A DNA stretch of 64,000 nucleotides from NCBI GenBank assembly GCA_946965045.2, contig OX337232.1:2604001-2668000 (forward strand), written 5' to 3'. The position numbers and the translations under genes are program-made. This document shows, one piece after another, positions 38,321 to 48,782 of the stretch. The notes beneath the pieces are model-generated. The model worked only from the letters and a program-made list of their open reading frames with translations. It searched no databases and was not told the DNA's origin. The stretch's first letter is position 1; each line of letters starts with the position of its first letter. The DNA comes from Epithemia pelagica (taxonomy: Eukaryota > Bacillariophyta > Bacillariophyceae > Surirellales > Surirellaceae).

Positions 38321-41300
38321 TCATGTCTTCTGGTCGAAATTGACCTCTCTCACAATTGCTGTACTCAGGGCAGCATCTTTGGACTCGGACAACACATCTC
38401 CTAGCGTTGGAGTTGTCGTCACGCCATTCACAATTCTGTCTCTTTGCATCTTGTCAGGATCAAGGATGACAGGTTTCAGCACCAGCGACTTGGACTCCAT
38501 CGGTTCCTGTTTCTCATTTCTGTCGCTCTCAATGCCCACTTTGCCTCCTCCGGCATCTGCTTCAATCGGGACCTTATTTTCAAGTGTTTCAAAAATATCG
38601 GCTAAAGGCGGGGCAGTATTTTCCTCCATCTCGTTTTGTCTGTCAACTGCTTGTTGAGGAGGGTCAGTGGACTCGACTAAAGGCGGGACAATTAGTGTAT
38701 TTCCCTCCATCTCGTTTTGTCTGTCAACCCTCCCAGTTTCCTCCTCTCTTCTTTCGACGGAAGACTTGAAGTCCGTCACTGCAATTTCCTTCTGAATCCG
38801 TTCCATTTCGTTCTGCGAGCTAGTGTGGGTATTCACTACATTCGCCTCAAGTTCCTTTGTCGGTGACTCTTTCTCCTCAGTCTGACATGGCTCAGATACA
38901 TTCGGTTGGTCAGATTCGTCGCATGGGGGCAATGTCATTGCGGTATCGTCGCCATATCTATGGGAATTCACAGTCGCGGAAAGTCCTACTGTTACTGTTG
39001 CTTCTGTGACTTGTCCACATGATTCCGAAACATCTTGTTTTGGCGGCATGCCATCAACGGGTAAACCCATTACGGACTCAATGGGCATGGATGCGCCTCG
39101 CGTTTCAGGTGCTTCTGCGACTTCTTCACATGACTCGGAAACTTCTGGGTGTTGAGACTTGCCATCGCTAGCTGGTCGCAAGCCCATCCCGTCACTGGAA
39201 CGTTCTCCAGTAAGCCGTATTGACGCAGTTGTGGAATCAAATTTCATTGGTTCGCTCGACGAGGGCATGATGGCGCCATCACCCGCACGGTCGTTAACGG
39301 CATCAATGGACAGAGAAGCTGTTACCATTGCAGGTGCTTTTGGACCTTGGTCCAGAGACTCGTCATCGTCAGGTGTCACATTCATGCTACTTGTTCCCGG
39401 AAATTCTGATTGAGTGCCATCGAGTTCCTGTTCCATGGATGATTGCTCTCCTACTTCCTGACTTTCAGGCAGACTTTCGTTTGTGTCCTGTTTCATTCCA
39501 TCTACGGGGGCACCCTTCTCATAGTAATCTTCGACAGCGCACATATCAACTGGCTGGTTTTGTTCTTTTGTCTGAAATGGTTGCATATTCTTCGCCATCA
39601 AGTCGCTCTCCGAGCTGCTTTCGGTCGTCCCCATCTGGGCCCATGCTACGTCAGTTTCAGTTGTGTGATGCTTTCTCCCAACCTTCTTGGAGTCAATGTC
39701 CGCTTCGGCAATATGCCACTCTTCCTTCTCTGATTCCCTTGACGACGAGATCATTCTCTGTTTTTCTGTCGTAGAGGGCTCAACTATCCCTTCCTTTTTA
39801 AAGCAAGATTTAGTAAGTGGTGACTCACGGATTTTCATCTCATCATTTGTACGGTATGCCATTTCCTCTCCCGATGGACCGCTTACTTCGGGTTCTCCAG
39901 AAGCTGCTGCAACCAATGGTGATTTCTTCTCACTCGTTTCTCTTGTCATTGAACATAGTGCGATTTCTTCTTCCGGTGCAGACCCACCTTCTGTCAAATT
40001 CCCCAATGGTTCTCCATACTCACAATTACTATCTGACAGATCAGGGAGTCCAAAAATCAGACCATGCTTCTTTGTTGCTGGGGTATGCTTGTCGGTGGTT
40101 TCGATTTCTTGTCTTTCCTCAGGGTCCAAAGTTCCCGCTGTTCTTGACTCCGAAACGTTTGTAGAATATGGGTCTGTTTCTGTTCTGGGCAAAACATCTG
40201 AATCCAGTAGTTCAGTCGTAAGCACAGTAACTGGAAGCTCGTCACAAGCATCAAAGAATTCTGAGTTCGCCGCACTATCGGGTGAGAAATGGTTGACAAC
40301 GTTGTCCTTCTGTGCTGCAATAATTATCTGTTCCGGCATTCTCATCCGATCTTCAATGGTGATTCTTGTTTCTGTGGTGGCGTCCAACTCCCACGACGTC
40401 AACGTTGGATTTACTCCTGGTATCAATGCAAGTTCACCTTGGCTGGCATCAAAAAACTCTGTGGTATTTGGACTTTTGCTGAAACCGTTCAGCAGTTGTT
40501 CCGCGACTTCCTCTATGTTCATTTCTGTTTTAGCTGCGGCCATCTCCAACTCAAAAGCCTTCAGATCCTCCGATGACATTATTGATTCATCACTATGTCT
40601 GTGAACAGCAACTTTTTGCATCTCTGCTCGAGGTACACCGTTATTTTGCTCTGTAGCGGTTTCCAGATTTCTTGCGACGCCTCTCAAAAATGGTTCCGTG
40701 TCCTTAACTTTAATGTCAACCCTCGCCGCTTCTAGCTCCGACTTAGCAGCGGCAAGTTCCTCCCTAAACTGGACTACACCTTCGTCGTCTCCGGGATGAA
40801 AAGAGTTTCCTCTTTTTAGTTTTTTGTCTACATGATACGGGCTCATGGCAGTCAGAAGTTCGGATTTTGCAGCTTTAAGTTCCTCCTGGAACTCCGCTAA
40901 ACCATCATCCTCCACCCTTCTCTGATCGAACACATGGACAGCGCGGGCTGCTGTTTCTTCCTCGAAATTCTTCCACATGTTCGAAGCATCTTCTTCGGCC
41001 AACGTCATCTCCTTCTTTGCCATTCGGATTTCCGCCTGTAGCTCTGCCACGCCTTCTCCCTCTTCCTGATTCGACTCATACGTGGACATAGCACTCTCTT
41101 CTTCATCTTCGGGAACCTCCGGAACCGCATTTGATACCATCATCACGACTTGCTGGTTCTCTCTATCAATATGACGGTTTGGTTCAGTCTGCACAACCTC
41201 TGCCTGAGCTGGTTCCTCTGGTTCATCGGGTTTCGTCTTTAATCCGAGTAATGCTGATGCTTCCTCAATGGGATCAAAGTCGGCCCTGGCTGCTGTCAAC

Positions 41301-44290
41301 TCTTCCTTCGCCAGTTCAAGTTCCTCCCTTAACTCTTCCACAGCCACTTCATCTTCCGAGTCCAGGAAATCGTCTCCCACCTGTATTTCTTCTTCCACGA
41401 GATCCAACAAGTTTTGAGACTCTTCTTCAGGAAAGAAGTTAATCATCGCCGAGAGCTCATATTTAGCAGAATCGAGTTCCTCTCTTAACTCAATTAATTC
41501 GCGCCCCGGTTGCCCGAGAAGCAATCCAAACTTTATGTCATCTTCCACTTCGAACTCGCTCTGGGAAATTACAAGTTCGTTTCTTGCTTCCCTAAATTCA
41601 CTCCTGAGCTCCTGTTTCGCGGTTCCGTATTCTTCCCTTAGTTCCACAACCTCTTCACGTGGAATGATGGTTTCCACAGGATACTCAAGATCTTCGTCAA
41701 CGCCGATATCGTCCATAAACTCTACATCCAAAAGTCGAATAGATGCTCCCGTCTGCGTTCCTGTGGCAACACCAAGGATCGCTGTTGTTTGATTGGAAAT
41801 GTCAAAGTGACTCACTGATGATGCAAAATCTCGTTTCGCAGACTCCACTTCTCTTTGAAGCAATTTCTTAGCCATGTCCAGTTCTCTCCGAAGATCGATA
41901 ATTCTTTTGCGAAGCGCATCCACGGCTCCTCCAAGTAATGGTACAGGTCGTGCCAGAATATCGGGCTCTTTTGATTTACCATGAGAGGTAATTGCATGAG
42001 ACATTGTATAATCTTCGGAACGAAACAAATCCAAAAAATCGTTGTACGTGATCTTGTCACCATGAGCGCTGTTAGCGGACAGGTATATTTGATTAATATA
42101 CCGCTCATCCCTAGCCAGATCACCGACAAGCTGTCGAATATTATCACGTGAGATGTACCCAGAGTCGTCACAGTCCATCAAATCAAAAGCTTCGGCCAAA
42201 CGGTATTCTTCGATGGGCCCCAGTGCTTCCAAGGACGCTGCCAAAAATTCCGTGTAGTTAATGACCTTGTTACAATTCACGTTGACTCTCCGAAAGGCAT
42301 TCTTGATTTTATCGGCTGGATAGGGTGACCGGGCCATGGCAGCAGCAGCCTTGAATTCACCAAGGGAGATGGTACCTGTGTTTAACGTGTTGAATTCGTC
42401 AAACACCTTTCGAAGAAAAAATACTTGCGAACTTGTGGATCTCTTGGCCACCACATTCAATGCGAGACGGCGGAACACACCCATATTTGCAAACTTCATA
42501 ATATTGGCGAAAACGGAAGTCTTGAACTCTTTGGAAGTGGAGAGAGATGAGAAAACTCCACGATCCAGCTCGGATGGGGTCGGAGTGGCATTAGAAAGAC
42601 CAGCATTGGGCGTCAATGCCGTGGTCTCGGCCAACGTGGTTGTACTGTTGGCTTCCAAAGTTTCGGACGGGACTGAGGACCCTTCCCAACCACTTCCTAA
42701 TAGGAGAGGTAATTCTTGATAGAACCATTGATGATGAATGGCCGTACTTGCATTCAATCGATCGTCCGGATCCAACATTAATAGCTGAGAAATGAAGGAT
42801 TTCGCATGATCTGATATATCATCCCATACATTGGTTGGTTTATCCGTCATGTCAGCTCCTTCCATGGGTGCCGTCGTCTTGAAGGCGAAATCGCCTTTCA
42901 AAACGGCCGCCACCACATCCTTGGGCGAATCGCCATCAAATGGTTTTTCTTGGCACAAGGCAATATAGGCACAGACACCAATACTCCACAAATCGGCCTG
43001 GGTAGTATAGACGCCCTTCATGGTTTCCGGACTCATGGAATAGAGGGAACCGACGCGTTGGGTAAAGACATGATTGTGGCGAGTAAAGGATTTGGATAAA
43101 CCGAAATCAATGACTTTGATGGCAGCTTCGGGATGATTGGATTCCCAAATAATATTTTCCATCTTAATGTCACGATGAATGATATTTTGGGAATGCAAGT
43201 AATCAATGGCCGACACGACTTGTCGCATGGCGTAAGCCACCTGTCGTTCGGTATAGGGCATACGAGTATACAAGTCTCCTCCCGTACACAATTCCATGAC
43301 GAACATGAATTTGTTGTAGGAGCGAATCTGAAAGGACTCGTAGGCATTGATGATGTTCTTGTGGTCCAGTACTCGGAGAATTTCAATTTCACTTTTGAGC
43401 TGTTCAATTTGCGATTCGTTGACCATATCCAAGTTGATGAGCTTCAAGGCAAAGTAGAGACCCGTGTCTCCGTTGGCGTTTTCCCTTTTTATTTTCCCTC
43501 GTGCGACATCGTCAGTAGCGTCTTCGCTTGTATCAGTAGTGGCTATTATTGTTTCGTTGTGCTCTGGTTCCAGGGTGAGTCGTTTGTCCGAGAATGCTCT
43601 TTCGTATTGCTTTCGTAGAATAGACAAATTTTCAGGAGCCGGAGTCTTGGTTGTGTTGTTCATTGAATTGTTCAATTGGTGAATGTCACTGCTCATGGGG
43701 TTGTTGGATCGTTGTTGTTGTCGGTGGTGTGGAGGCAAGGGCTCGCTTTGCAAGGTGGGAACCAATACGGTGGCGGTTCCTTCTGGCCGCGACGACCCTC
43801 CAATTTTGTGTTCGTATTTGCGAATGCGAAAGATTTTGGACATTTTAGTAGTCGCAATTTCATTCAAGACTTGGTACATGTCGTAAAAGTCTTGTTCTCG
43901 TGTGCTTTCTCGGACCAATGAGGCATGGAAGGACACAACGGGGGATCCGAGGGCACCACCGTGGGACGTCATTCCAGGAAAGCTGTGAATGGTGCTTCGT
44001 CCCTGATGACTGCTGTGCAGGGTGTGATTGCTGGCGCCAAAACCACCCGTTTGATGAAGTCGACTGGCAGCCGCATGGCTCATGCTGGTCGGGGAGGGAG
44101 CCCCGTCACCACCACTAGTATCGGCCGCGGTAGGCGTCCAGTGAAAAAAGGACACGGCCGCATCGAGTGACACAGCCAATCTTCCATGGTGCCGTTGGGA
44201 TGGTCTGCCATTTTCCAGTTGCCGTGGTCTTTCATTTCGTGTGAAAAAGGCTGAGCACAAGGAAACATATTTGCTGACAACGTTGCCCAT
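38321..44290 (-). CDS. Giant CDPK-like kinase with coiled-coil repeat extension
   Basis: The intronless ORF encodes 1989 residues, about four times a normal CDPK. The start MGNVVSKYVSLC fits myristoylation/palmitoylation. The kinase region (about 140-523) has no glycine-rich loop (EIATTKMSKIF where the paralogue has EIGNGGLCKIY), a long insertion, the Lys in YFALKLINL (about 280), HRDIKMEN (about 370) and DFGLSKSF. Of four EF-hand positions (about 623-757) only DCDDSGYISRDN looks usable. From about 785 to 1256 come roughly eight degenerate helical repeats of the form 'LREELxxAKxEL' (for example ELIELREELDSAKYEL, VVQFREELAAAKSEL). The rest, to 1989, is acidic and low-complexity, with local duplications (VSESC.., VDRQNEMEGN/VDRQNEMEEN). 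Kinase activity and Ca2+ response may be altered; a scaffold role is possible. Confidence 0.88.
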   Translation of the reverse strand: MGNVVSKYVSLCSAFFTRNERPRQLENGRPSQRHHGRLAVSLDAAVSFFHWTPTAADTSGGDGAPSPTSMSHAAASRLHQTGGFGASNHTLHSSHQGRSTIHSFPGMTSHGGALGSPVVSFHASLVRESTREQDFYDMYQVLNEIATTKMSKIFRIRKYEHKIGGSSRPEGTATVLVPTLQSEPLPPHHRQQQRSNNPMSSDIHQLNNSMNNTTKTPAPENLSILRKQYERAFSDKRLTLEPEHNETIIATTDTSEDATDDVARGKIKRENANGDTGLYFALKLINLDMVNESQIEQLKSEIEILRVLDHKNIINAYESFQIRSYNKFMFVMELCTGGDLYTRMPYTERQVAYAMRQVVSAIDYLHSQNIIHRDIKMENIIWESNHPEAAIKVIDFGLSKSFTRHNHVFTQRVGSLYSMSPETMKGVYTTQADLWSIGVCAYIALCQEKPFDGDSPKDVVAAVLKGDFAFKTTAPMEGADMTDKPTNVWDDISDHAKSFISQLLMLDPDDRLNASTAIHHQWFYQELPLLLGSGWEGSSVPSETLEANSTTTLAETTALTPNAGLSNATPTPSELDRGVFSSLSTSKEFKTSVFANIMKFANMGVFRRLALNVVAKRSTSSQVFFLRKVFDEFNTLNTGTISLGEFKAAAAMARSPYPADKIKNAFRRVNVNCNKVINYTEFLAASLEALGPIEEYRLAEAFDLMDCDDSGYISRDNIRQLVGDLARDERYINQIYLSANSAHGDKITYNDFLDLFRSEDYTMSHAITSHGKSKEPDILARPVPLLGGAVDALRKRIIDLRRELDMAKKLLQREVESAKRDFASSVSHFDISNQTTAILGVATGTQTGASIRLLDVEFMDDIGVDEDLEYPVETIIPREEVVELREEYGTAKQELRSEFREARNELVISQSEFEVEDDIKFGLLLGQPGRELIELREELDSAKYELSAMINFFPEEESQNLLDLVEEEIQVGDDFLDSEDEVAVEELREELELAKEELTAARADFDPIEEASALLGLKTKPDEPEEPAQAEVVQTEPNRHIDRENQQVVMMVSNAVPEVPEDEEESAMSTYESNQEEGEGVAELQAEIRMAKKEMTLAEEDASNMWKNFEEETAARAVHVFDQRRVEDDGLAEFQEELKAAKSELLTAMSPYHVDKKLKRGNSFHPGDDEGVVQFREELAAAKSELEAARVDIKVKDTEPFLRGVARNLETATEQNNGVPRAEMQKVAVHRHSDESIMSSEDLKAFELEMAAAKTEMNIEEVAEQLLNGFSKSPNTTEFFDASQGELALIPGVNPTLTSWELDATTETRITIEDRMRMPEQIIIAAQKDNVVNHFSPDSAANSEFFDACDELPVTVLTTELLDSDVLPRTETDPYSTNVSESRTAGTLDPEERQEIETTDKHTPATKKHGLIFGLPDLSDSNCEYGEPLGNLTEGGSAPEEEIALCSMTRETSEKKSPLVAAASGEPEVSGPSGEEMAYRTNDEMKIRESPLTKSCFKKEGIVEPSTTEKQRMISSSRESEKEEWHIAEADIDSKKVGRKHHTTETDVAWAQMGTTESSSESDLMAKNMQPFQTKEQNQPVDMCAVEDYYEKGAPVDGMKQDTNESLPESQEVGEQSSMEQELDGTQSEFPGTSSMNVTPDDDESLDQGPKAPAMVTASLSIDAVNDRAGDGAIMPSSSEPMKFDSTTASIRLTGERSSDGMGLRPASDGKSQHPEVSESCEEVAEAPETRGASMPIESVMGLPVDGMPPKQDVSESCGQVTEATVTVGLSATVNSHRYGDDTAMTLPPCDESDQPNVSEPCQTEEKESPTKELEANVVNTHTSSQNEMERIQKEIAVTDFKSSVERREEETGRVDRQNEMEGNTLIVPPLVESTDPPQQAVDRQNEMEENTAPPLADIFETLENKVPIEADAGGGKVGIESDRNEKQEPMESKSLVLKPVILDPDKMQRDRIVNGVTTTPTLGDVLSESKDAALSTAIVREVNFDQKT

Positions 44291-45013
44291 ACTACGTTTC
44301 TCGCTGCACCTCCAACAAAAGAAAAAGCACCTTCACCGCCAATCCCACAAGCTTGTTGATGCCCTACCGGTCACTCGGACCTGTGGGTTGGTAGGAAGGC
44401 ACACTACCTAAGAGGGGCTCGTTGATGAGGGAAGAAGATTTGGGTGATGGTATGGCTGGTTTCGTACATTGTTTGCACCCTGACCTTCTAGCATCTTCCA
44501 CCACACCGAAACAAGATGAGCAAGAAAGGTTGCGAATCTAGAAGTGTGGTGCAACCTAGAGGAGTTGATTGCAAAAGACAAACACGACACAAACAATAAA
44601 AAGACAAGACGAGAGAGCAGGAGAGATTGCGACGACGAGAGAATTTTGTGACAAAAGTTCTGTTGCCATGGTGCGGCGTGTAGCTCCCCCACAGAAAAAT
44701 CGGATTTTGGATGGGTGGTGCGCCGCCTGGTATTATACATCGAATACAATGGACCGCTGAATATTTTGATCTTGGTCATCCTGAACTATACTAGTTCATG
44801 TACAACGGATCGATTCTATAAATTTCTAAGCGCTTAGAGCTCATATTGAAATCCAGTTTTCATCGATCAATCCACAGAATTTGAATGGTTGGAAGATTCG
44901 GTGTCGGTTTTGGTGATGGCAAAGATCCCATTTTGCATTTTGACACGTACGGGAGAACTTTGACCTTGTGTGGAGGTGGAAGAGGCATGAACAACATCAA
45001 TCCGTACCCCAAC
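44291..45013. other. Divergent intergenic region, giant kinase / JmjC gene
   Basis: It should contain both promoters. A 123-codon minus-strand ORF (44779-44408) with a hydrophobic stretch was noticed but has no homology that I recognise. Confidence 0.4.
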
Positions 45014-47261
45014 ATGTACGCAAGAGCAACCTTCGGTTTTCGTCCAATGTGGCTTTGCTGGGTGGCTGTCTGGAATTTCGTTTTGTTCGATGGATGCCAT
45101 GGTGGTGCGACTGCCTTTGTTCCAGTGTCGACACGTCGTCATCACCACCCTTCTCTCTCTCTTCGAGAGGATCCTCGTCACGCCATCAAAATGAATAGGG
45201 TACCCAGTTCAAATCACAAGGACGATCAATTCTTTTTGTCCAGTCCATGGTCGATCGATCGAACAAGAAATTGGGGTTCCTCCTCGCAAGTGCCGCCTCC
45301 AATCGCCTCATTCCTCTCCTCCTCATCCTCTTCGGTGGCATTTGAGATTAGCTCTACTGGCGAAGAAGACGAGAATAGTCTGGTGATTACCGAAGAAATG
45401 CAAAAAGTACAACAAGAATCTATCGATTATGCGAACTCCATGGACGTGGCATCATCCTGCCGTGATTTTGACTTGTTCTATGCCCTGTTTCGGGCCATTC
45501 GAAACCAACGCTTTGTCCCTCTCAAAATTCCCTTCGTGTTGCGCCAAGATCAAGTGCAATCGCTGACTTGGTCCAGGGACAAAACAGAGCAATGGGCAGC
45601 AGGATTTTTCAGCATGGAGCATCTGGAACACGCATTGGAAGACGACTTTCTGGATGCAGCTCGAGGATCCACGGACAATCGAAAAGGATGGAAGGTACGT
45701 TTTGACAATTGGAACTTGCTTACCTGTTGACCAATTATGAATCAACGGACATCACACTCATGGCTGTCACATATTATCTGTACTTGGCTCATGAATGTAG
45801 ATTACGGATGTCTCGGTTCCTCGAGGAGAATCATTTGAAGAAGCTCGCATGACGTACGACGATGTCTTGACAGCCTTGGAAAAGGGAACCGTGATCTTCA
45901 ATGCCGCAGGAGCTCATATTCCGCGCTTGGCGGGCCCCACATTGGCTTGTACCGATGCCACCGCCTTGCCCTGTGCCTTAAATTTGTACATTACGGCGGC
46001 CGGCAAACGTACCTCGGCACCTCCTCATACCGACAAACAAGACGTTGTGGTCATTCAATCTACCGGATGCAAACATTGGAAAGTCTACACCCCTCCCAAT
46101 CCGGCAGACAAACCAATGGCTGATGCCTTTGCGCGTGGCAAAATGGATGATTCACTTCCTCTCTATATGATGGAAAAGGAAATGGGATGTCTTTTACTCT
46201 TGGAAACGACACTCTATCCTGGAGATGTTTTGTTTATTCCTGCCGCCTTTCCCCACACCACCAGTACGATTATCCCGAGCGCAGAGGATCCTCGTCATGA
46301 ATCGGCAATCCAGGACACTAGCATTCACCTGACGATGGGATTTGACCACCACATTTGGGATTTGGATTATTTGTCCGTTCGTCGTTTCGCCCTAAGACGA
46401 GCCGGGATTGTCGATACAGCCTTAGGTTGTACGCAGGACACGGACAATCCGTATACTGGTGCGTGCAATGAACTGCCATTAGAGGTTCATGATGATTTGT
46501 TTGCCGAATTGCCAATGGGATTCTTGGAGGACAATGGATCCATGGCGGATTCACTGGTCGATGAAGTGACACGTGAAGTGGAACGCATTAGTATGGCCGT
46601 CGATGAAACGACCGCTCAACAAGTTCCTTCCAAAGTGTGGAGAGAAACGGTAGAACGCATTCGGAAACATGGTATGGACTTGCTGGACATTCACCGCAAC
46701 ATGTACTTGGCCGCCATGGACGAAGGACGTATCCGTGAGGCAGAGCAAGCCATGACGGCACATTTAGAAGGGAAGGTGTCAATGACACCAGAACGGATAC
46801 AGCGACTGAGTTTGTTTCGCGTAAAACGTTTCTTTGATCAAATTGACCATGCCAAGAAGGATTTCCGAGAGTGGTCTTGGCAAGGGACAAAACCCGTGGC
46901 AGCTTCCACAACAACAAGCGAGTCATCCGATGCGGCAGAAAGTGCCTCTGGTGGCACGGTTGCACCGACTTTAGCTACGTCGACAGCGACAGCCACCATC
47001 AAAGTGGGGGATCAGGTAGAGGCAGATTTAGGCGGCGCCTTTTTCCCCGCCACGGTGACCAAAGTTGCGGGGGGCGGCACCAGTTTTGACGTTCAGTTCT
47101 TTGACGGCGATCGAGAAACAGGTTTGACGAGATCACAGCTCAAGCTTCCACCACAGCCAGTGGCGTCGCAAGAAGAAGAAGTAGATACGTCCAGTATGAC
47201 CCCCAAGCAACTCAAACGATGGAGAAAGCAACAAGAAAAACTAAAACAACAATCGTCCTGA
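45014..47261 (+). CDS. JmjC (cupin_8-type) hydroxylase with Tudor-like C-terminus, secretory/plastid leader
   Basis: Exon 1 (45014-45694) and exon 2 (45801-47261) join in phase 0 over a 106-nt intron (GTACGT to ATGTAG), giving 713 residues. ATG 45014 is chosen because it gives a signal peptide (hydrophobic core MWLCWVAVWNFVLF) ending GGATA-FVPVSTRRHHHP; the Phe after an Ala-x-Ala site is the diatom plastid-import motif, followed by a basic, Ser-rich transit-like stretch. In-frame ATGs from 44885 on are alternatives. The JmjC core has HTD (about 303) and a distal His in FIPAAFPHTTS (about 379) for Fe(II), as in 2-oxoglutarate-dependent hydroxylases of the ribosomal-oxygenase type. A Tudor-like segment lies at about 628-678 (VGDQVEADLGGAFFPATV). 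The substrate is unknown. The tail is Lys/Gln-rich (LKRWRKQQEKLKQQ). Confidence 0.85.
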
Positions 47262-47726
47262 TAAACGTCGTCAGCCATTAGCTATATATTATGTATTTCA
47301 GTGTATTATGGTCTTTAGCACGTGAAATATTCGAATGCCCTTTTGGAACCAAGAACAGAGTGCTCCCGGTATTAGGATTTAAGATGTCGCGAAAAGGTGA
47401 CACCATTGTCAACCTCTTTTAGTCTACTTCTATCTATGCATCTCACGCGAAGCGAGAAAAGGGATATCCAAAACCCAGAGGGCGGGAGTGGTTTTGATTT
47501 ACACTCTGCAATTTGCGCGGTGAAGGTCTCCCGCTGGAGCGTACGCAACAAATCCGGTTTCGGTCGGAGCGAAAACTCATTTCCACGATCTTGCCATCCG
47601 ATAGACAATGTTGGTTTATCTCGCGCCGTCCAAGGTCGACTCCGTGGAACGAAGAATGTGGATCATGTCATTAACTAAACAGAAGGGAAAAGCTTACAAT
47701 AAAAAACTCAAATCGAAGTTAACGTC
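47262..47726. other. Intergenic region, JmjC / DUF924 genes
   Basis: Both flanking genes are on the plus strand. No RNA gene, repeat or ORF with support was seen. Confidence 0.4.
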
Positions 47727-48782
47727 ATGACAGTCCGTACAAAAGCCAAAGCCACTGTAGCTTCCGAAGAATCAGGCGCCCACTGTGAGATTGACGCGAC
47801 TTCATCCTGCGTCCTTAACACTGCTGGTTCGACCTTTCAAACAACTTCATCTTCACTATCAGAGGAAGTGGACATGGATGCGGTTGTTGGGCATGCAGGA
47901 TACGAGGTAGATTCGAGCGGTCACCTTTCTGTGAGCTCAGATGCTTCCAACAAGCAACGTGATCCTCCTCCTTCGACCACAAAAAGCAATCACTCTGGTT
48001 CCTCTTCTTTCGTGACTCTTTCCGACTTGCTAGGCCGACCGTATATTCAAGATATTTTTGCAAGGGGAATTGTGACACCCCTGTCGGTCCTGTCGTTCTT
48101 TTTTGGAGTCAATTACGGTTGTTTGGAAGATATTGAAGAGAATCTAGCCAATGGTGCCGCAATGTTGAAAATGCCTCCATTGTGGTTTGGGGGTGGAACT
48201 GAATATGACTCTTTGTGTTTCATTCATTTCGCCGACATTGTGCGTCAACTGAAACGGGGGGACTCGCAAGGTTTTGCCAAAGACGGCTGGACCACTACAG
48301 TAGACGGAGTGATGGCTGTGCTTATTCTATCGGATCAAATTTCTCGAAATGCATTTCGCGGAACGTCGGAAGCGTTTTCTTACGATCAGTCGGCTCTGAT
48401 CTATGCTCGTCAACTTTCCAATCACATCTTTAGCATGTATGATGTGGCAGAAAGCAACAGCAAATGCCAAGTCACACTCGAAGGCACCATGTATCCGCCG
48501 TACATGGCTGTCGTGATGATGGCTCTGATGCATTCCGAAGACATTCGCGATCATGAAAATGCTTTGCGAATTTTGCAACTAGCCATTGATCGGTCCCCTC
48601 CCTCGTTGTCGGTGTGGTGGGACCAGCAAGAAGCTTTTGAATTGGATCACAAGAAAGTCATTGATCGTTTCGGTCGATATCCTCATAGAAACAACCTCAT
48701 AGGCAGGGAAACTACAGAAGACGAAGCCAGGTGGCTTGCGGATGAGGACAATCTTCCTGGCTGGGCCAGGAGCCAAGGATAG
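47727..48782 (+). CDS. DUF924-family protein
   Basis: This 351-residue intronless ORF has a Ser/Thr-rich N-terminus of about 90 residues without a clear targeting signal. The rest matches the DUF924 family, an alpha-helical, TPR-like fold common in proteobacteria and present in fungi and algae: VLSFFFG (about 112), LPPLWF-like MPPLWFGGG, the family signature ILSDQISRNAFRGTSEAFSYDQ (about 193-215), and at the end RFGRYPHRNNLIGRETTEDEARWL followed by WARSQG. The biochemical function of DUF924 is not established. The bacterial-like distribution suggests old transfer or organelle origin, which is inference. Confidence 0.87.
   Translation: MTVRTKAKATVASEESGAHCEIDATSSCVLNTAGSTFQTTSSSLSEEVDMDAVVGHAGYEVDSSGHLSVSSDASNKQRDPPPSTTKSNHSGSSSFVTLSDLLGRPYIQDIFARGIVTPLSVLSFFFGVNYGCLEDIEENLANGAAMLKMPPLWFGGGTEYDSLCFIHFADIVRQLKRGDSQGFAKDGWTTTVDGVMAVLILSDQISRNAFRGTSEAFSYDQSALIYARQLSNHIFSMYDVAESNSKCQVTLEGTMYPPYMAVVMMALMHSEDIRDHENALRILQLAIDRSPPSLSVWWDQQEAFELDHKKVIDRFGRYPHRNNLIGRETTEDEARWLADEDNLPGWARSQG

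Noticed and set aside
44408-44779. 123-codon minus-strand ORF with a signal-like hydrophobic stretch
   Set aside because: Lies in a divergent promoter region, has no recognisable domain and no supporting duplicate.
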